In this document: one piece after another, positions 1 to 7,044 of the stretch
Numbering within the stretch: the stretch's first letter is position 1
Layout: each line of letters begins with the position of its first letter
Assembly (NCBI GenBank): GCA_002415845.1
Contig: DIAR01000004.1
Location: 1-11,054 of the forward strand
Direction: 5' to 3'
Length of the DNA stretch: 11,054 bases
DNA from: Candidatus Woesebacteria bacterium UBA5073
GTDB lineage: Bacteria > Patescibacteriota > Microgenomatia > UBA8517
The notes under the pieces: model-generated
Told to the model about the DNA's origin: nothing
Database searches by the model: none
Seen by the model: the letters and a program-made list of their open reading frames with translations, nothing else
Program-made: the position numbers and the translations under genes

Positions 1-69
1 AGAAAATGGCAAAAGATTGGTGTTCGTGATTTTTATCTGCACCGCTTAGGAAAGGGTTCGTGGAAATGA
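1..69 (+). CDS. C-terminal end of an upstream gene (partial, function unknown)
   Basis: Frame 1 is open from the first base of the window and ends at TGA 67-69, giving the last 22 residues of a protein. The piece is basic and aromatic (RKWQKIGVRDFYLHRLGKG, then SWK). The stop overlaps the ATG of the next gene as ATGA, which is the same coupling seen at two later junctions. This supports it being a real gene end and the first visible member of the operon. The tail is too short to assign a family. A further glycosyltransferase would fit the neighbourhood, but that is only a guess from context. Confidence 0.6.
   Translation, partial: RKWQKIGVRDFYLHRLGKGSWK
48..56 (+). promoter_or_regulatory. 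Shine-Dalgarno-like site for the WaaE-like GT2
   Basis: The purine run AGGAAAGGG ends 9 bases before ATG 66. It is one of only two convincing ribosome binding sites in the window. It lies inside the coding end of the upstream gene. Together with the ATGA overlap it favours ATG 66 over the in-frame GTG at 60, for which the GGG part would be too close. Confidence 0.5.
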
Positions 70-833
70 CTTTATCTTCAAAAATCTCAGTAATTATTAT
101 TGCCAAAAATGCGGAAGGGCTAATTGCCGAATGTTTGGAATCGGTTAAATGGGCCAATGAGGTTATTTTAATTGATTCCGGATCAGAGGATAAAACAAAA
201 GAAATTGCCGAGAAGAAAGGAGCTAAGGTATTTGAAATCCAAACAGGGTCATTTTCCGAATGGCGCAACTTAGGGGCTACTAAAGCTTCCAATCCTTGGC
301 TTTTATATGTTGATGCGGATGAAAGGGTAACACCACCACTAAAGGAGGAAATTGAAAGAACAATAACTGCACCAAAGGATAATGCGTATGCTATCCCTCG
401 GAGAAATAATCTTTTGGGACATGATATGAAGTATGGAGGATGGTGGCCGGATTATGTTTTAAGACTAATTAAAAAAGAAGCTTTTATTAAATGGGAAGGG
501 GATCTGCACGAACAACCGCAGATTAAAGGCAGTGTTGGGAAACTGCAAAACTACCTATACCATATCACCCACAGAAGCTTAACCGAGATGATGGATAAAA
601 CTAATGTTTGGTCGGAAGTGGAAGCAAAACTTTTATTTGATGCCCATCATCCGCAGATGACCTGGTGGCGCTTTTTCTCGGTTGCAGGAAGGGAATTCTG
701 GTATCGGGGAATTGTAAAACTAGGTTTTCTTGACGGACCGATTGGGGTAATTGAAATCAACTACCAAATGATTTCCAGGATGATAACATATGCCAAGTTG
801 TGGGAGATGCAGATAAATAATAAAAAAGCGTAA
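66..833 (+). CDS. WaaE/KdtX-like family 2 glycosyltransferase
   Basis: A 255-residue GT-A enzyme expected to transfer a sugar from a nucleotide-sugar donor at the inner membrane face. The N-terminus has the GT2 opening ISVIIIAKNAEG (residues 7-18), then ILIDSGSEDKT (34-44). The metal-binding DxD equivalent is DADE (83-86) in the context LLYVDADERVTP. WEGDLHEQP (143-151) matches the W...HE segment of the LOS beta-1,4-glucosyltransferase (WaaE-like) subgroup. The C-terminal stretch FWYRGIVKLGFLDGPIG (211-227) matches the membrane-associated tail of the same subgroup. Length is normal for the family. The start is ATG 66, which overlaps the previous stop as ATGA and has a purine-rich site upstream; GTG 60 is the alternative and would add two residues. 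The subfamily call is good. The real donor and acceptor are unknown, and a lipopolysaccharide core acceptor is doubtful if the host is a CPR bacterium. Confidence 0.9.
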   Translation: MTLSSKISVIIIAKNAEGLIAECLESVKWANEVILIDSGSEDKTKEIAEKKGAKVFEIQTGSFSEWRNLGATKASNPWLLYVDADERVTPPLKEEIERTITAPKDNAYAIPRRNNLLGHDMKYGGWWPDYVLRLIKKEAFIKWEGDLHEQPQIKGSVGKLQNYLYHITHRSLTEMMDKTNVWSEVEAKLLFDAHHPQMTWWRFFSVAGREFWYRGIVKLGFLDGPIGVIEINYQMISRMITYAKLWEMQINNKKA

Positions 834-837
834 TCTT

Positions 838-1209
838 ATGAAAAAGATTTTCTATAACAAATTAATAAGAGATAAGATTCCGGAAAGGATTGAAGAAAGC
901 GGAGGGGAATATCTGGTTAAAAAGTTAAACAATCAATCTTTCTTAAAGGAGTTAATTAAAAAAGTCGGTGAAGAATCCGATGGCCTGGTTAAAGCCAAAA
1001 CTAAAAAAGAAATTATTGATGAAATGGGCGATGTTTTTGATGTTTTGGACGAAATTAAAAAAACTCTCAAAATAAAAAGTTCAGAATTACTAGTCTCAAG
1101 GAAAAATGCTTTTAAGAAAAAAGGAGGATTCAAAAAAAGGTTATTTTTAGTTTGGTCTTCCGATACCGGTTATAAATCAAACGAAAGAAAATATAAAAAT
1201 AAAAAATGA
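838..1209 (+). CDS. MazG-like (COG4997-type) NTP pyrophosphohydrolase
   Basis: A 123-residue cytoplasmic protein of the all-alpha NTP pyrophosphatase superfamily, similar to PRA-PH-like house-cleaning enzymes that hydrolyse nucleoside triphosphates to monophosphate and pyrophosphate. The opening YNKLIRDKIPERIEESG (residues 6-22) is the family hallmark. Metal ligands fit E45, E46 and D48 (GEESDG), followed by E62 and D65 (DEMGD). GGFKKRLFL (96-104) matches the GGF.KRIFL closing motif. Two oddities are visible. The usual EExxE helix reads EESDG, with Asp for Glu. About 19 residues follow the closing motif as a Lys-rich tail (TGYKSNERKYKNKK). The DNA is more AT-rich than its neighbours: a hand count of 841-1080 gives about 30% G+C. 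It starts 4 bases after the GT2 stop with no clear ribosome site, and its TGA overlaps the next ATG. Why it sits in a glycan operon is unclear; control of nucleotide or nucleotide-sugar pools is one possibility. Confidence 0.85.
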   Translation: MKKIFYNKLIRDKIPERIEESGGEYLVKKLNNQSFLKELIKKVGEESDGLVKAKTKKEIIDEMGDVFDVLDEIKKTLKIKSSELLVSRKNAFKKKGGFKKRLFLVWSSDTGYKSNERKYKNKK

Positions 1210-2231
1210 GAGCAGCTATTTTTAATCCATATCTAGATACTCTTGGCGGAGGGGAGCGTTATACGATGTCCTTTGCCAAAGTTTTATTGGAGAAAGGTTA
1301 TGCGGTTGATGTTGAATGGAAAGATAAAACGATTAAGGAAAAACTGGAGAGCCGGTTTGGTCTTAATCTTACGGGTTTAAATTTTGTTGACAATATTAAC
1401 CGGGGAGATGGGTATGACTTATGCTTTTGGGTGTCGGACGGTAGTATTCCAGCCTTAAAATCTCGGAAAAACATTCTTCATTTTCAGGTGCCTTTCCATG
1501 ATGTTAAAGGCAAAACCCTTCTTAATAAGATGAAACTTTTTCGGGTTAATAAAATTGTCTGCAATTCGGAGTTTACCAAAAAAGTAATTGATAAAGAGTT
1601 TGGTGTGGAAAGTATGGTTTTATATCCTCCCGTTTCGGTTGAAACGATCAAACCAAAAAGAAAGGAAAACATCATTCTTTTTGTAGGTAGGTTTTCCCAA
1701 CTTAAACAAGCTAAACGACACGATGTTTTAATCGACGCTTTTAAAAAATTAGTTAAAGATGGTTTAACCGATTGGAAATTGGTTTTAGCTGGAGGGAGTG
1801 ACGTGGGAACAGGAGAGTATCTAGAAGAATTAAAGGAAAAGGCACAAGGTTATCCGATTGAATTTCTGACAAACGTTCCCTATAAAGAGATTGTTAGTTT
1901 GTATGGTATTTCTAAAATCTTTTGGTCGGCGGTTGGCTATGGTATAAATGAAGAGAAAGAACCGGAAAAGATGGAACATTTCGGTATGGCGGTGGTTGAG
2001 GCTATGGCGGCCAAAGCTGTTCCTGTTGTATATAATGCCGGAGGACATAAAGAAGTTATTAAAGATGATGTTAATGGTTTTTTGTGGAATAGTGTTAAGA
2101 AATTATTGAAGATGACCTCAAAATTGATAACCAATAAAAGTTTAATAAATAAAATATCAATAAAAACAAGACAAAATTCGGAAAAGTTTGGCTATACAAT
2201 TTTTAAAGATGAACTTTCAAAAATTATTTAA
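1206..2231 (+). CDS. Alg11-like family 4 glycosyltransferase
   Basis: A 341-residue GT-B retaining glycosyltransferase. The N-terminal Rossmann half opens with AAIFNPYLDTLGGGERYT (residues 3-20), where GGGER is the glycine-rich acceptor-side loop typical of Alg2/Alg11-like enzymes. The C-terminal donor half begins with ILFVGRFSQLKQAKRHDVL (157-175). The catalytic EX7E motif is E257-E265 in EHFGMAVVEAMAAKAVPVV, followed by YNAGGHKEVI (276-285). The EHFG...VEAMAAK...GG.KE.I pattern resembles eukaryotic Alg11, an alpha-1,2-mannosyltransferase acting on dolichol-linked glycan. The protein is shorter than Alg11 and has no N-terminal membrane anchor, as in bacterial relatives. A GDP-mannose donor is plausible by family but not proven. 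ATG 1206 overlaps the preceding stop as ATGA. The last 23 bases overlap the YfhO-like gene. Confidence 0.92.
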   Translation: MRAAIFNPYLDTLGGGERYTMSFAKVLLEKGYAVDVEWKDKTIKEKLESRFGLNLTGLNFVDNINRGDGYDLCFWVSDGSIPALKSRKNILHFQVPFHDVKGKTLLNKMKLFRVNKIVCNSEFTKKVIDKEFGVESMVLYPPVSVETIKPKRKENIILFVGRFSQLKQAKRHDVLIDAFKKLVKDGLTDWKLVLAGGSDVGTGEYLEELKEKAQGYPIEFLTNVPYKEIVSLYGISKIFWSAVGYGINEEKEPEKMEHFGMAVVEAMAAKAVPVVYNAGGHKEVIKDDVNGFLWNSVKKLLKMTSKLITNKSLINKISIKTRQNSEKFGYTIFKDELSKII

Positions 2232-4599
2232 AGTCTGGCCTTATTTATTAATTATTAGTGTTGTACTTTGTTTTTTTTGGAAAGTTGTAATAAAAAAAGA
2301 AGTCCCTCTTCCTGGTGATTTTATTGTCGGTGTTTATTATCCCTGGCTTGATTATAAATGGGGTTATTCTGTTGGCGTTCCGGTTAAAAATCCGATTACT
2401 GCTGATGTCGTCTCGCTTATTTATCCGGAGCAAATTAAAGCAATTGAATTATTAAAATCAGGTGAACTTCCCCTGTGGAATAAGACAATTTTAACCGGTG
2501 CTCCGCTTTTTGCCAATCTTCAAGCTGCTCCCTTTTCACCAACAAACTTCGTTTATTTTCTTTTTGATAAGTTAACTGCATGGAGTGTACAGATTATTCT
2601 TCAACATATTTTAGCTGCCTGTTTTACCTACCTTCTCCTAAGGTATTGGAAAGTGTCAAAAATAGGGGCAGTTTTTGGGGGAGTGGCCTTTTCTTTTTCA
2701 GGTTTCAATATGATTTTTTCCCAGTGGAATGGACATACCTTGGCGGCAGCTTTTCTTCCGCTTATTATCCTTTTAGAAGACAAGCTTTTAAGATCGGGAA
2801 AATTAGTCGACGGTGCTTTACTGTCTCTCTGTCTTGTTCTTCAGCTCGTCTCTGGCTATCCGCAAATATCACTCTACACGGCGATAGCCATGGGCGGCTT
2901 GTGGTTAACGAGATTTGAGAAAAAGCGCGACTTTTTTGTTAAAACTTTAAAATTGGGAGTGTTTGTTCTTTTGGGATTTGGTCTTTCGGCTTTTCAATTA
3001 TTACCGACGTCAGAATTATGGGCACTTTCACAAAGAAATTTTGAACCTCATCCATTTGAATGGGCCTTTTTACCGTGGAAAAAAGTTATTACTTTCTTGG
3101 CGTCTGATTATTTTGGAAATCATGCTACCAAAAACTATTGGGGTCCACAGGACTATACCTCTAATACTGCCTATTGTGGGGTTGTTGCAATCACGCTATC
3201 TTTTTTGGCGGTTTTAAAAGGGATAAGAAGGAAGAAGGAAATTCTTTTTTTGGGTTTTCTGTCTATATTTTCTTTGATACTTTCCTTTCCCACTCCCGTT
3301 TCGCTGTTTTTGTGGGAGCATAACATCTTAGGCTTTCAAGCTGCATCCGCCCATCGAGCCACCATTTTATTTTGTTTTTCAATGACTGTTCTTGCGGGCT
3401 TTGGTTTTGATGAGTTATCAAAAGCAAAAACAAAGGATTTGTTTAAATCATTCTTTATCCCTTTTATTATTTTGTCGGGGTTTGGTATTGTTACTTTTTA
3501 TCTTTATTGGACAACAAAAAATTTACCCCTGCCCGACTTTTATCAAGGGATACCGAGATATTATATTGGTTTAAGAAATTTAGTTTTACCGTTCTTTGTG
3601 TTCTTTTCTTCTTTTGTTCTTTGTATTCTTTTGTTGAAGAGAAAAGGGCTGTCTAAAATAATTCCGCCTCTTTTGTTGTTTTTAATGTTTTTTGAGTTGA
3701 TGCGTTTCGGATGGAAATTCACACCATTTTCACCAAGAAATCTTATTTTCCCGACAACCCCCATTCTTGATTTTTTAATATCTCAGGAAAAGCCGTTTAG
3801 GGTAACTGGTAATAAAGTTATCCCTGTCAATATGTGTTCCCCCTATGATTTGGATTCTTTGGAAGGTTACGAAACGATTCATCCTTTAAGAATTTCTCAG
3901 TTTTTAGCAGCCCTAAATAGTGGCATTGTCGGTACCAATCCTACTGGAAGGTATGGAATAGTTGATAATGACACCTCGCATCTTTTAGATTTGGTAAATA
4001 TAAAATACTATCTTGTTCATAAGATAAATACATCTGGCGGACCAGATCCTAAGGGTAATCTGCCCGAAAAATATCTTGATGGTAAATATATCAAGGTGTT
4101 TGAGGATAAGTCCGTAGCCGTATTGACAAGTAAAAATGTTCTTCCCCGGGCCTTTATGGTTTTTGATTGGGATGTCGAAAAAGAGAACGAAAGAAATCTT
4201 GCTTTGCTTCTGGATAAAAATTATCCGTTTGCCAAGAAAGTAATCCTTGAAGAAGAGATAGGCCTTAAAAAGGAAACCCTTGGGGTAAATTCCTTTAAGG
4301 TGAAGATTATTTCTTATGGTGATAATCAAGTTGTTATTGATGTTGAAACAAATAAGGCTGGCGTATTGTTCTTATCTGATGCATATTTTCCGGGTTGGAG
4401 GGCTTATGTTGACGGGAAAGAGACAAAAATCTTCAGAGCCGATTTTGCTTTTAGGGCTGTTGTGGTAGAAAAGGGGGCGCATACGGTAGTTTTTGATTAC
4501 CATCCGGCCTCTTTTTATCTGGGGGTAAAAATTAGCCTATCGATTATATTGGGAATGATACTTGCTTTGGTACTTAAAGCTCTTGGAAAACTGAAATAG
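2209..4599 (+). CDS. YfhO-family multi-spanning membrane protein (putative GT-C glycosyltransferase)
   Basis: A 796-residue membrane protein. After a first membrane helix (about residues 10-25), the outer loop carries GDFIVGVYYPW (36-46), DVVSLIYPEQIKAIELL (67-83) and LPLWNKTILTGAPLFAN (87-103). This is the 'acidic loop, PLWN, GaPL.AN' signature of YfhO-like proteins (PF09586). About ten more hydrophobic helices follow. An extracytoplasmic segment then starts near residue 520 (FLISQEKPFRVTG) and ends in a beta-rich domain with FPGWRAYVDGKE (727-738) and FRADFAFRAVVV (742-753). A final helix lies at about 770-790. Bacillus subtilis YfhO is implicated in lipoteichoic acid glycosylation using a polyprenyl-phosphate sugar made by CsbB, so a role in decorating a surface polymer is inferred here. 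ATG 2209 is chosen because it begins just before the first helix and leaves a 23-base overlap. TTG 2188 would add seven residues and a longer overlap. The true acceptor is unknown. Confidence 0.9.
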   Translation: MNFQKLFKVWPYLLIISVVLCFFWKVVIKKEVPLPGDFIVGVYYPWLDYKWGYSVGVPVKNPITADVVSLIYPEQIKAIELLKSGELPLWNKTILTGAPLFANLQAAPFSPTNFVYFLFDKLTAWSVQIILQHILAACFTYLLLRYWKVSKIGAVFGGVAFSFSGFNMIFSQWNGHTLAAAFLPLIILLEDKLLRSGKLVDGALLSLCLVLQLVSGYPQISLYTAIAMGGLWLTRFEKKRDFFVKTLKLGVFVLLGFGLSAFQLLPTSELWALSQRNFEPHPFEWAFLPWKKVITFLASDYFGNHATKNYWGPQDYTSNTAYCGVVAITLSFLAVLKGIRRKKEILFLGFLSIFSLILSFPTPVSLFLWEHNILGFQAASAHRATILFCFSMTVLAGFGFDELSKAKTKDLFKSFFIPFIILSGFGIVTFYLYWTTKNLPLPDFYQGIPRYYIGLRNLVLPFFVFFSSFVLCILLLKRKGLSKIIPPLLLFLMFFELMRFGWKFTPFSPRNLIFPTTPILDFLISQEKPFRVTGNKVIPVNMCSPYDLDSLEGYETIHPLRISQFLAALNSGIVGTNPTGRYGIVDNDTSHLLDLVNIKYYLVHKINTSGGPDPKGNLPEKYLDGKYIKVFEDKSVAVLTSKNVLPRAFMVFDWDVEKENERNLALLLDKNYPFAKKVILEEEIGLKKETLGVNSFKVKIISYGDNQVVIDVETNKAGVLFLSDAYFPGWRAYVDGKETKIFRADFAFRAVVVEKGAHTVVFDYHPASFYLGVKISLSIILGMILALVLKALGKLK

Positions 4600-4623
4600 T
4601 CAGTTTATACTTGGACGAAAGAT

Positions 4624-6138
4624 ATGAAAAAAGGATTGATATTTTTATTTGCCGTTTTTGTTTTTGCCTTTATCTTAAGGGTCATGTTTCTGAGGGATTC
4701 TTCACTGACTTTTGGCTATGATCAAGCAAGAGATGCCCTGGTTAGTCAGCAAATCTTGGCTGGTGATTGGAAAATTCTTGGACCACCCGCCTCAACCCCT
4801 GGACTTTATCATGGTGTTTTTTATTATTATCTTCTTTCGCCTTCATATTTAATTGGAAACGGTAGCCCGATCGCTGCTGCCTACTGGATTGCTTTCCTGA
4901 ATAGTCTCACGGTCTTTATCGTTTTTTATCTGACTTTTCTTTTAAGTAAAAAGACCCTGCCTGCAATTGTTGTTGCCGTTTTATTTGCTGTTTCTTTCGA
5001 GTCGGTCCAGTATGCCACTTGGCTTTCCAATCCAACTATCGGTGTTTGGACTGTTCCTTTAATGTATCTTGGTCTCTGGCTTTGGACGAAAGAAAAGAAA
5101 TGGTGGGGAGCAGTATTAACCGGGCTGGGTTTGGGCTTAAGTATTCAGGCTGAAGTTTTCCTTTTGTATCAACTGGTGCCGTTGGGAATATGGCTTTTTC
5201 TTAACAAAAAACAAATAAATAAAAAGAGTGTAATTATTTTTGTTATTTCCTTGCTATTTTCCATTTCGACAATGATTCTGGCCGAATTTAAGTTTGGTTT
5301 TAGAAGTTTTTCTGGTTTATATTCCTTAACCCAAACAGGGGATACGGTTATTGCTGCCAAAGGTTTTGGAGATATCATTCTTCTTTTCTTCAATCAATTG
5401 GGGAGAGTATTTTCTTTAAATAGCTATCCGGGCAATGTTGGTTATGGAGCCGGATTGGTCTTTGTTTTAGTTATCTATTCTTTGGTTAAATACGGCAAAA
5501 AAGAAAGTTGGCCGATATTTCTTACCCTTTGGCTTTTCAGCCATTTAAGTGTTGTTTCACTTGGGGGAACGAGCACTCCGTTTTTACTGGTAGGTATTGG
5601 TCCTGCCGTTTCACTCCTTTTGGGAATTGTTATATATAAACTTTTTACCGATAACAAAAAGGTATTGGCTGTGGTTATCTTTATCATTCTTTTGTTCGGA
5701 AGTATCACTATGAATTTAAAACAAAATTCCAAAGGTTCGGTTATCTTTGCTATTCAAAAAGATTTAATCCTCAAAAAACAACTGGCGGTCATTGATTACA
5801 CATATGAGAAGGGTGGAGGAAAAGCCTTCAGCGTTAATTCTGTAACCTCGCCCTTGTGGATCAATATCGTCTGGTCATATTTATATAAATGGTATGGTCT
5901 GCCAAAGTATGGCTATCTTCCTGTATGGCATGGGAAAGATCAGATTGGACAAATTGATGCTTTATCAAAAGACGAGGGGAAGGTCGGGAAATACTTTTTG
6001 ATAATTGAACCAATGGCGGGCATTCCTCTTCAGTACAGGCAGGAAACATTAGATGAAGAAAACTACTATTCCAAACTTAAAGATACCCAGTTTTGGGGGG
6101 AAATTGAGGTTCAGGAAAGGGAAAAGATAAATAGATAA
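4624..6138 (+). CDS. PMT_2/ArnT-type (GT39/GT83-like) membrane glycosyltransferase, DQARD variant
   Basis: A 504-residue integral membrane protein with GT-C architecture. TM1 (residues 3-23) is followed by the first outer loop with FGYDQARDALVSQQILAG (30-47), where D33 stands at the usual catalytic acidic position. GPPASTPGLYHGVFYYYLL (53-71) corresponds to the H/xPPLYY segment of PMT_2 proteins. About ten further hydrophobic helices run to roughly residue 365 (clear ones near 83-108, 138-155, 160-193, 201-222 and 348-365). An extracytoplasmic C-terminal domain of about 135 residues follows. Such enzymes transfer a sugar from polyprenyl-phosphate to a lipid or protein acceptor outside the membrane. 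The acidic pair is D-Q-x-R-D rather than D-E, so substrate use may differ from the two paralogues downstream. It starts 24 bases after the YfhO-like stop, the largest gap in the window, with only a weak purine stretch (GGACGAAAG) upstream. It ends 1 base before the next gene. Confidence 0.85.
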   Translation: MKKGLIFLFAVFVFAFILRVMFLRDSSLTFGYDQARDALVSQQILAGDWKILGPPASTPGLYHGVFYYYLLSPSYLIGNGSPIAAAYWIAFLNSLTVFIVFYLTFLLSKKTLPAIVVAVLFAVSFESVQYATWLSNPTIGVWTVPLMYLGLWLWTKEKKWWGAVLTGLGLGLSIQAEVFLLYQLVPLGIWLFLNKKQINKKSVIIFVISLLFSISTMILAEFKFGFRSFSGLYSLTQTGDTVIAAKGFGDIILLFFNQLGRVFSLNSYPGNVGYGAGLVFVLVIYSLVKYGKKESWPIFLTLWLFSHLSVVSLGGTSTPFLLVGIGPAVSLLLGIVIYKLFTDNKKVLAVVIFIILLFGSITMNLKQNSKGSVIFAIQKDLILKKQLAVIDYTYEKGGGKAFSVNSVTSPLWINIVWSYLYKWYGLPKYGYLPVWHGKDQIGQIDALSKDEGKVGKYFLIIEPMAGIPLQYRQETLDEENYYSKLKDTQFWGEIEVQEREKINR

Positions 6139-6139
6139 T

Positions 6140-7042
6140 ATGGAAACAAAAGATTTAAAAATTTCGATTATCATCCCCAACCTAAATGGGGAAGAGCTAT
6201 TGAGGAAGAATTTACCGTATATTTTAAAGGCTAAAGAAAATACCGAGAATCAGATTTATGAAGTTGTTGTGGTTGATGACGGGTCAAAAGATAAAAGCGT
6301 TGATCTTTTAAAAAATAGTTTCCCTTGGGTAAAAATCATCAAGCATAAAATTAACCGTGGTTTTTCAGCCACCGTTAATATGGGAGTGAGAATGGCCAAA
6401 GGTGATTTAGTGGTGCTTCTCAATAATGATATTTTGCCGGAGGAAGATTTTTTGGTTTCGACTATTGGCCACTTTACCGATTCTAAACTTTTTGGTGTTT
6501 CTCTACATGAAAAGGATTATTCTTGGGCAAAAGCTGCTTTCAGAAACGGCTATCTTGCCCATGAACCGGGCAAAGAAACCGAGGATGCCCACATCAGTTT
6601 TTGGGTAAGTGGGGGAAGCGGAGTGTTCAGACGTTCTCAATGGATAGCTCTTGGGGGAATGGACGAAAAATTATTTACGCCTTTTTATTGGGAAGATATT
6701 GATCTTTGTTACAGAGCCGCCAAAAGAGGCTTAATGCTTCTTTGGGAGCCGAAAGCCATGGTAACCCACAAACATGAATCGACGATCGGAACTTTGAAAA
6801 AGAGCTATGTGCAAAAGATTCAGGAAAGAAACGAACTCTTTTTCCTTTGGAAAAATATTACTAGCCAAAATATGATCAGAAAACACGTCGGGGGCTTGTT
6901 TTTGAGACTTTTGAAACACCCCGGATATATAAGGATAGTGGTGATGGCTTTGTTTAAATTAAAAACCATTTTGGGTAAAAGAAGACAGGAAAGAAAAGAA
7001 TCAAAAGTCTCGGATGAAATAATTTTTTCCAGGTTCAAATAA
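6140..7042 (+). CDS. WbbL-like family 2 glycosyltransferase (rhamnosyltransferase type)
   Basis: A 300-residue inverting GT-A enzyme. The opening is KISIIIPNLNGEELL (residues 7-21). The nucleotide site is VVVVDDGSKDKS (42-53). NRGFSATVNMGVRMAKGD (72-89) is the usual helix before the metal-binding LLNND (93-97, NND in place of DxD). The acceptor-side catalytic motif is FYWEDIDLCYRA (182-193), and VTHKHEST (208-215) matches the V.H.hgaS element of WbbL/rhamnosyltransferase-like GT2 proteins. The C-terminal 80 residues are basic and partly hydrophobic (for example RIVVMALFKLKTILGKRRQE), which fits peripheral membrane binding. It follows the previous stop by one base and precedes a second, divergent WbbL-like gene by two bases. 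The family is secure. The donor (often dTDP-rhamnose in characterised relatives) is not determinable here. Confidence 0.9.
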   Translation: METKDLKISIIIPNLNGEELLRKNLPYILKAKENTENQIYEVVVVDDGSKDKSVDLLKNSFPWVKIIKHKINRGFSATVNMGVRMAKGDLVVLLNNDILPEEDFLVSTIGHFTDSKLFGVSLHEKDYSWAKAAFRNGYLAHEPGKETEDAHISFWVSGGSGVFRRSQWIALGGMDEKLFTPFYWEDIDLCYRAAKRGLMLLWEPKAMVTHKHESTIGTLKKSYVQKIQERNELFFLWKNITSQNMIRKHVGGLFLRLLKHPGYIRIVVMALFKLKTILGKRRQERKESKVSDEIIFSRFK

Positions 7043-7044
7043 TT

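Noticed and set aside
60..65. GTG start at 60 for the WaaE-like gene
   Set aside because: It adds only two residues. ATG 66 forms an ATGA overlap with the upstream stop and has AGGAAAGGG at a normal distance. GTG 60 remains possible.
2188..2208. TTG start at 2188 for the YfhO-like gene
   Set aside because: It has no ribosome site, lengthens the overlap with the GT4 gene, and adds seven residues outside the conserved region. ATG 2209 is the simpler choice.
2580..2918. Plus-strand open frame of 112 codons in another frame of the YfhO-like gene
   Set aside because: It lies wholly within the transmembrane coding region of the real gene, and its low-complexity F/S/Y-rich translation is a frame-shifted reading of membrane helices.
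3985..4329. Minus-strand open frame of 114 codons inside the YfhO-like gene
   Set aside because: It is fully antisense to a gene with clear family motifs, shows no recognisable domain, and is explained by AT-rich codon use on the other strand.
4600..4623. Possible terminator or promoter in the largest intergenic gap
   Set aside because: The 24 bases show no hairpin with a T-run and no convincing -35/-10 pair. The gap is too short to split the operon on this evidence.
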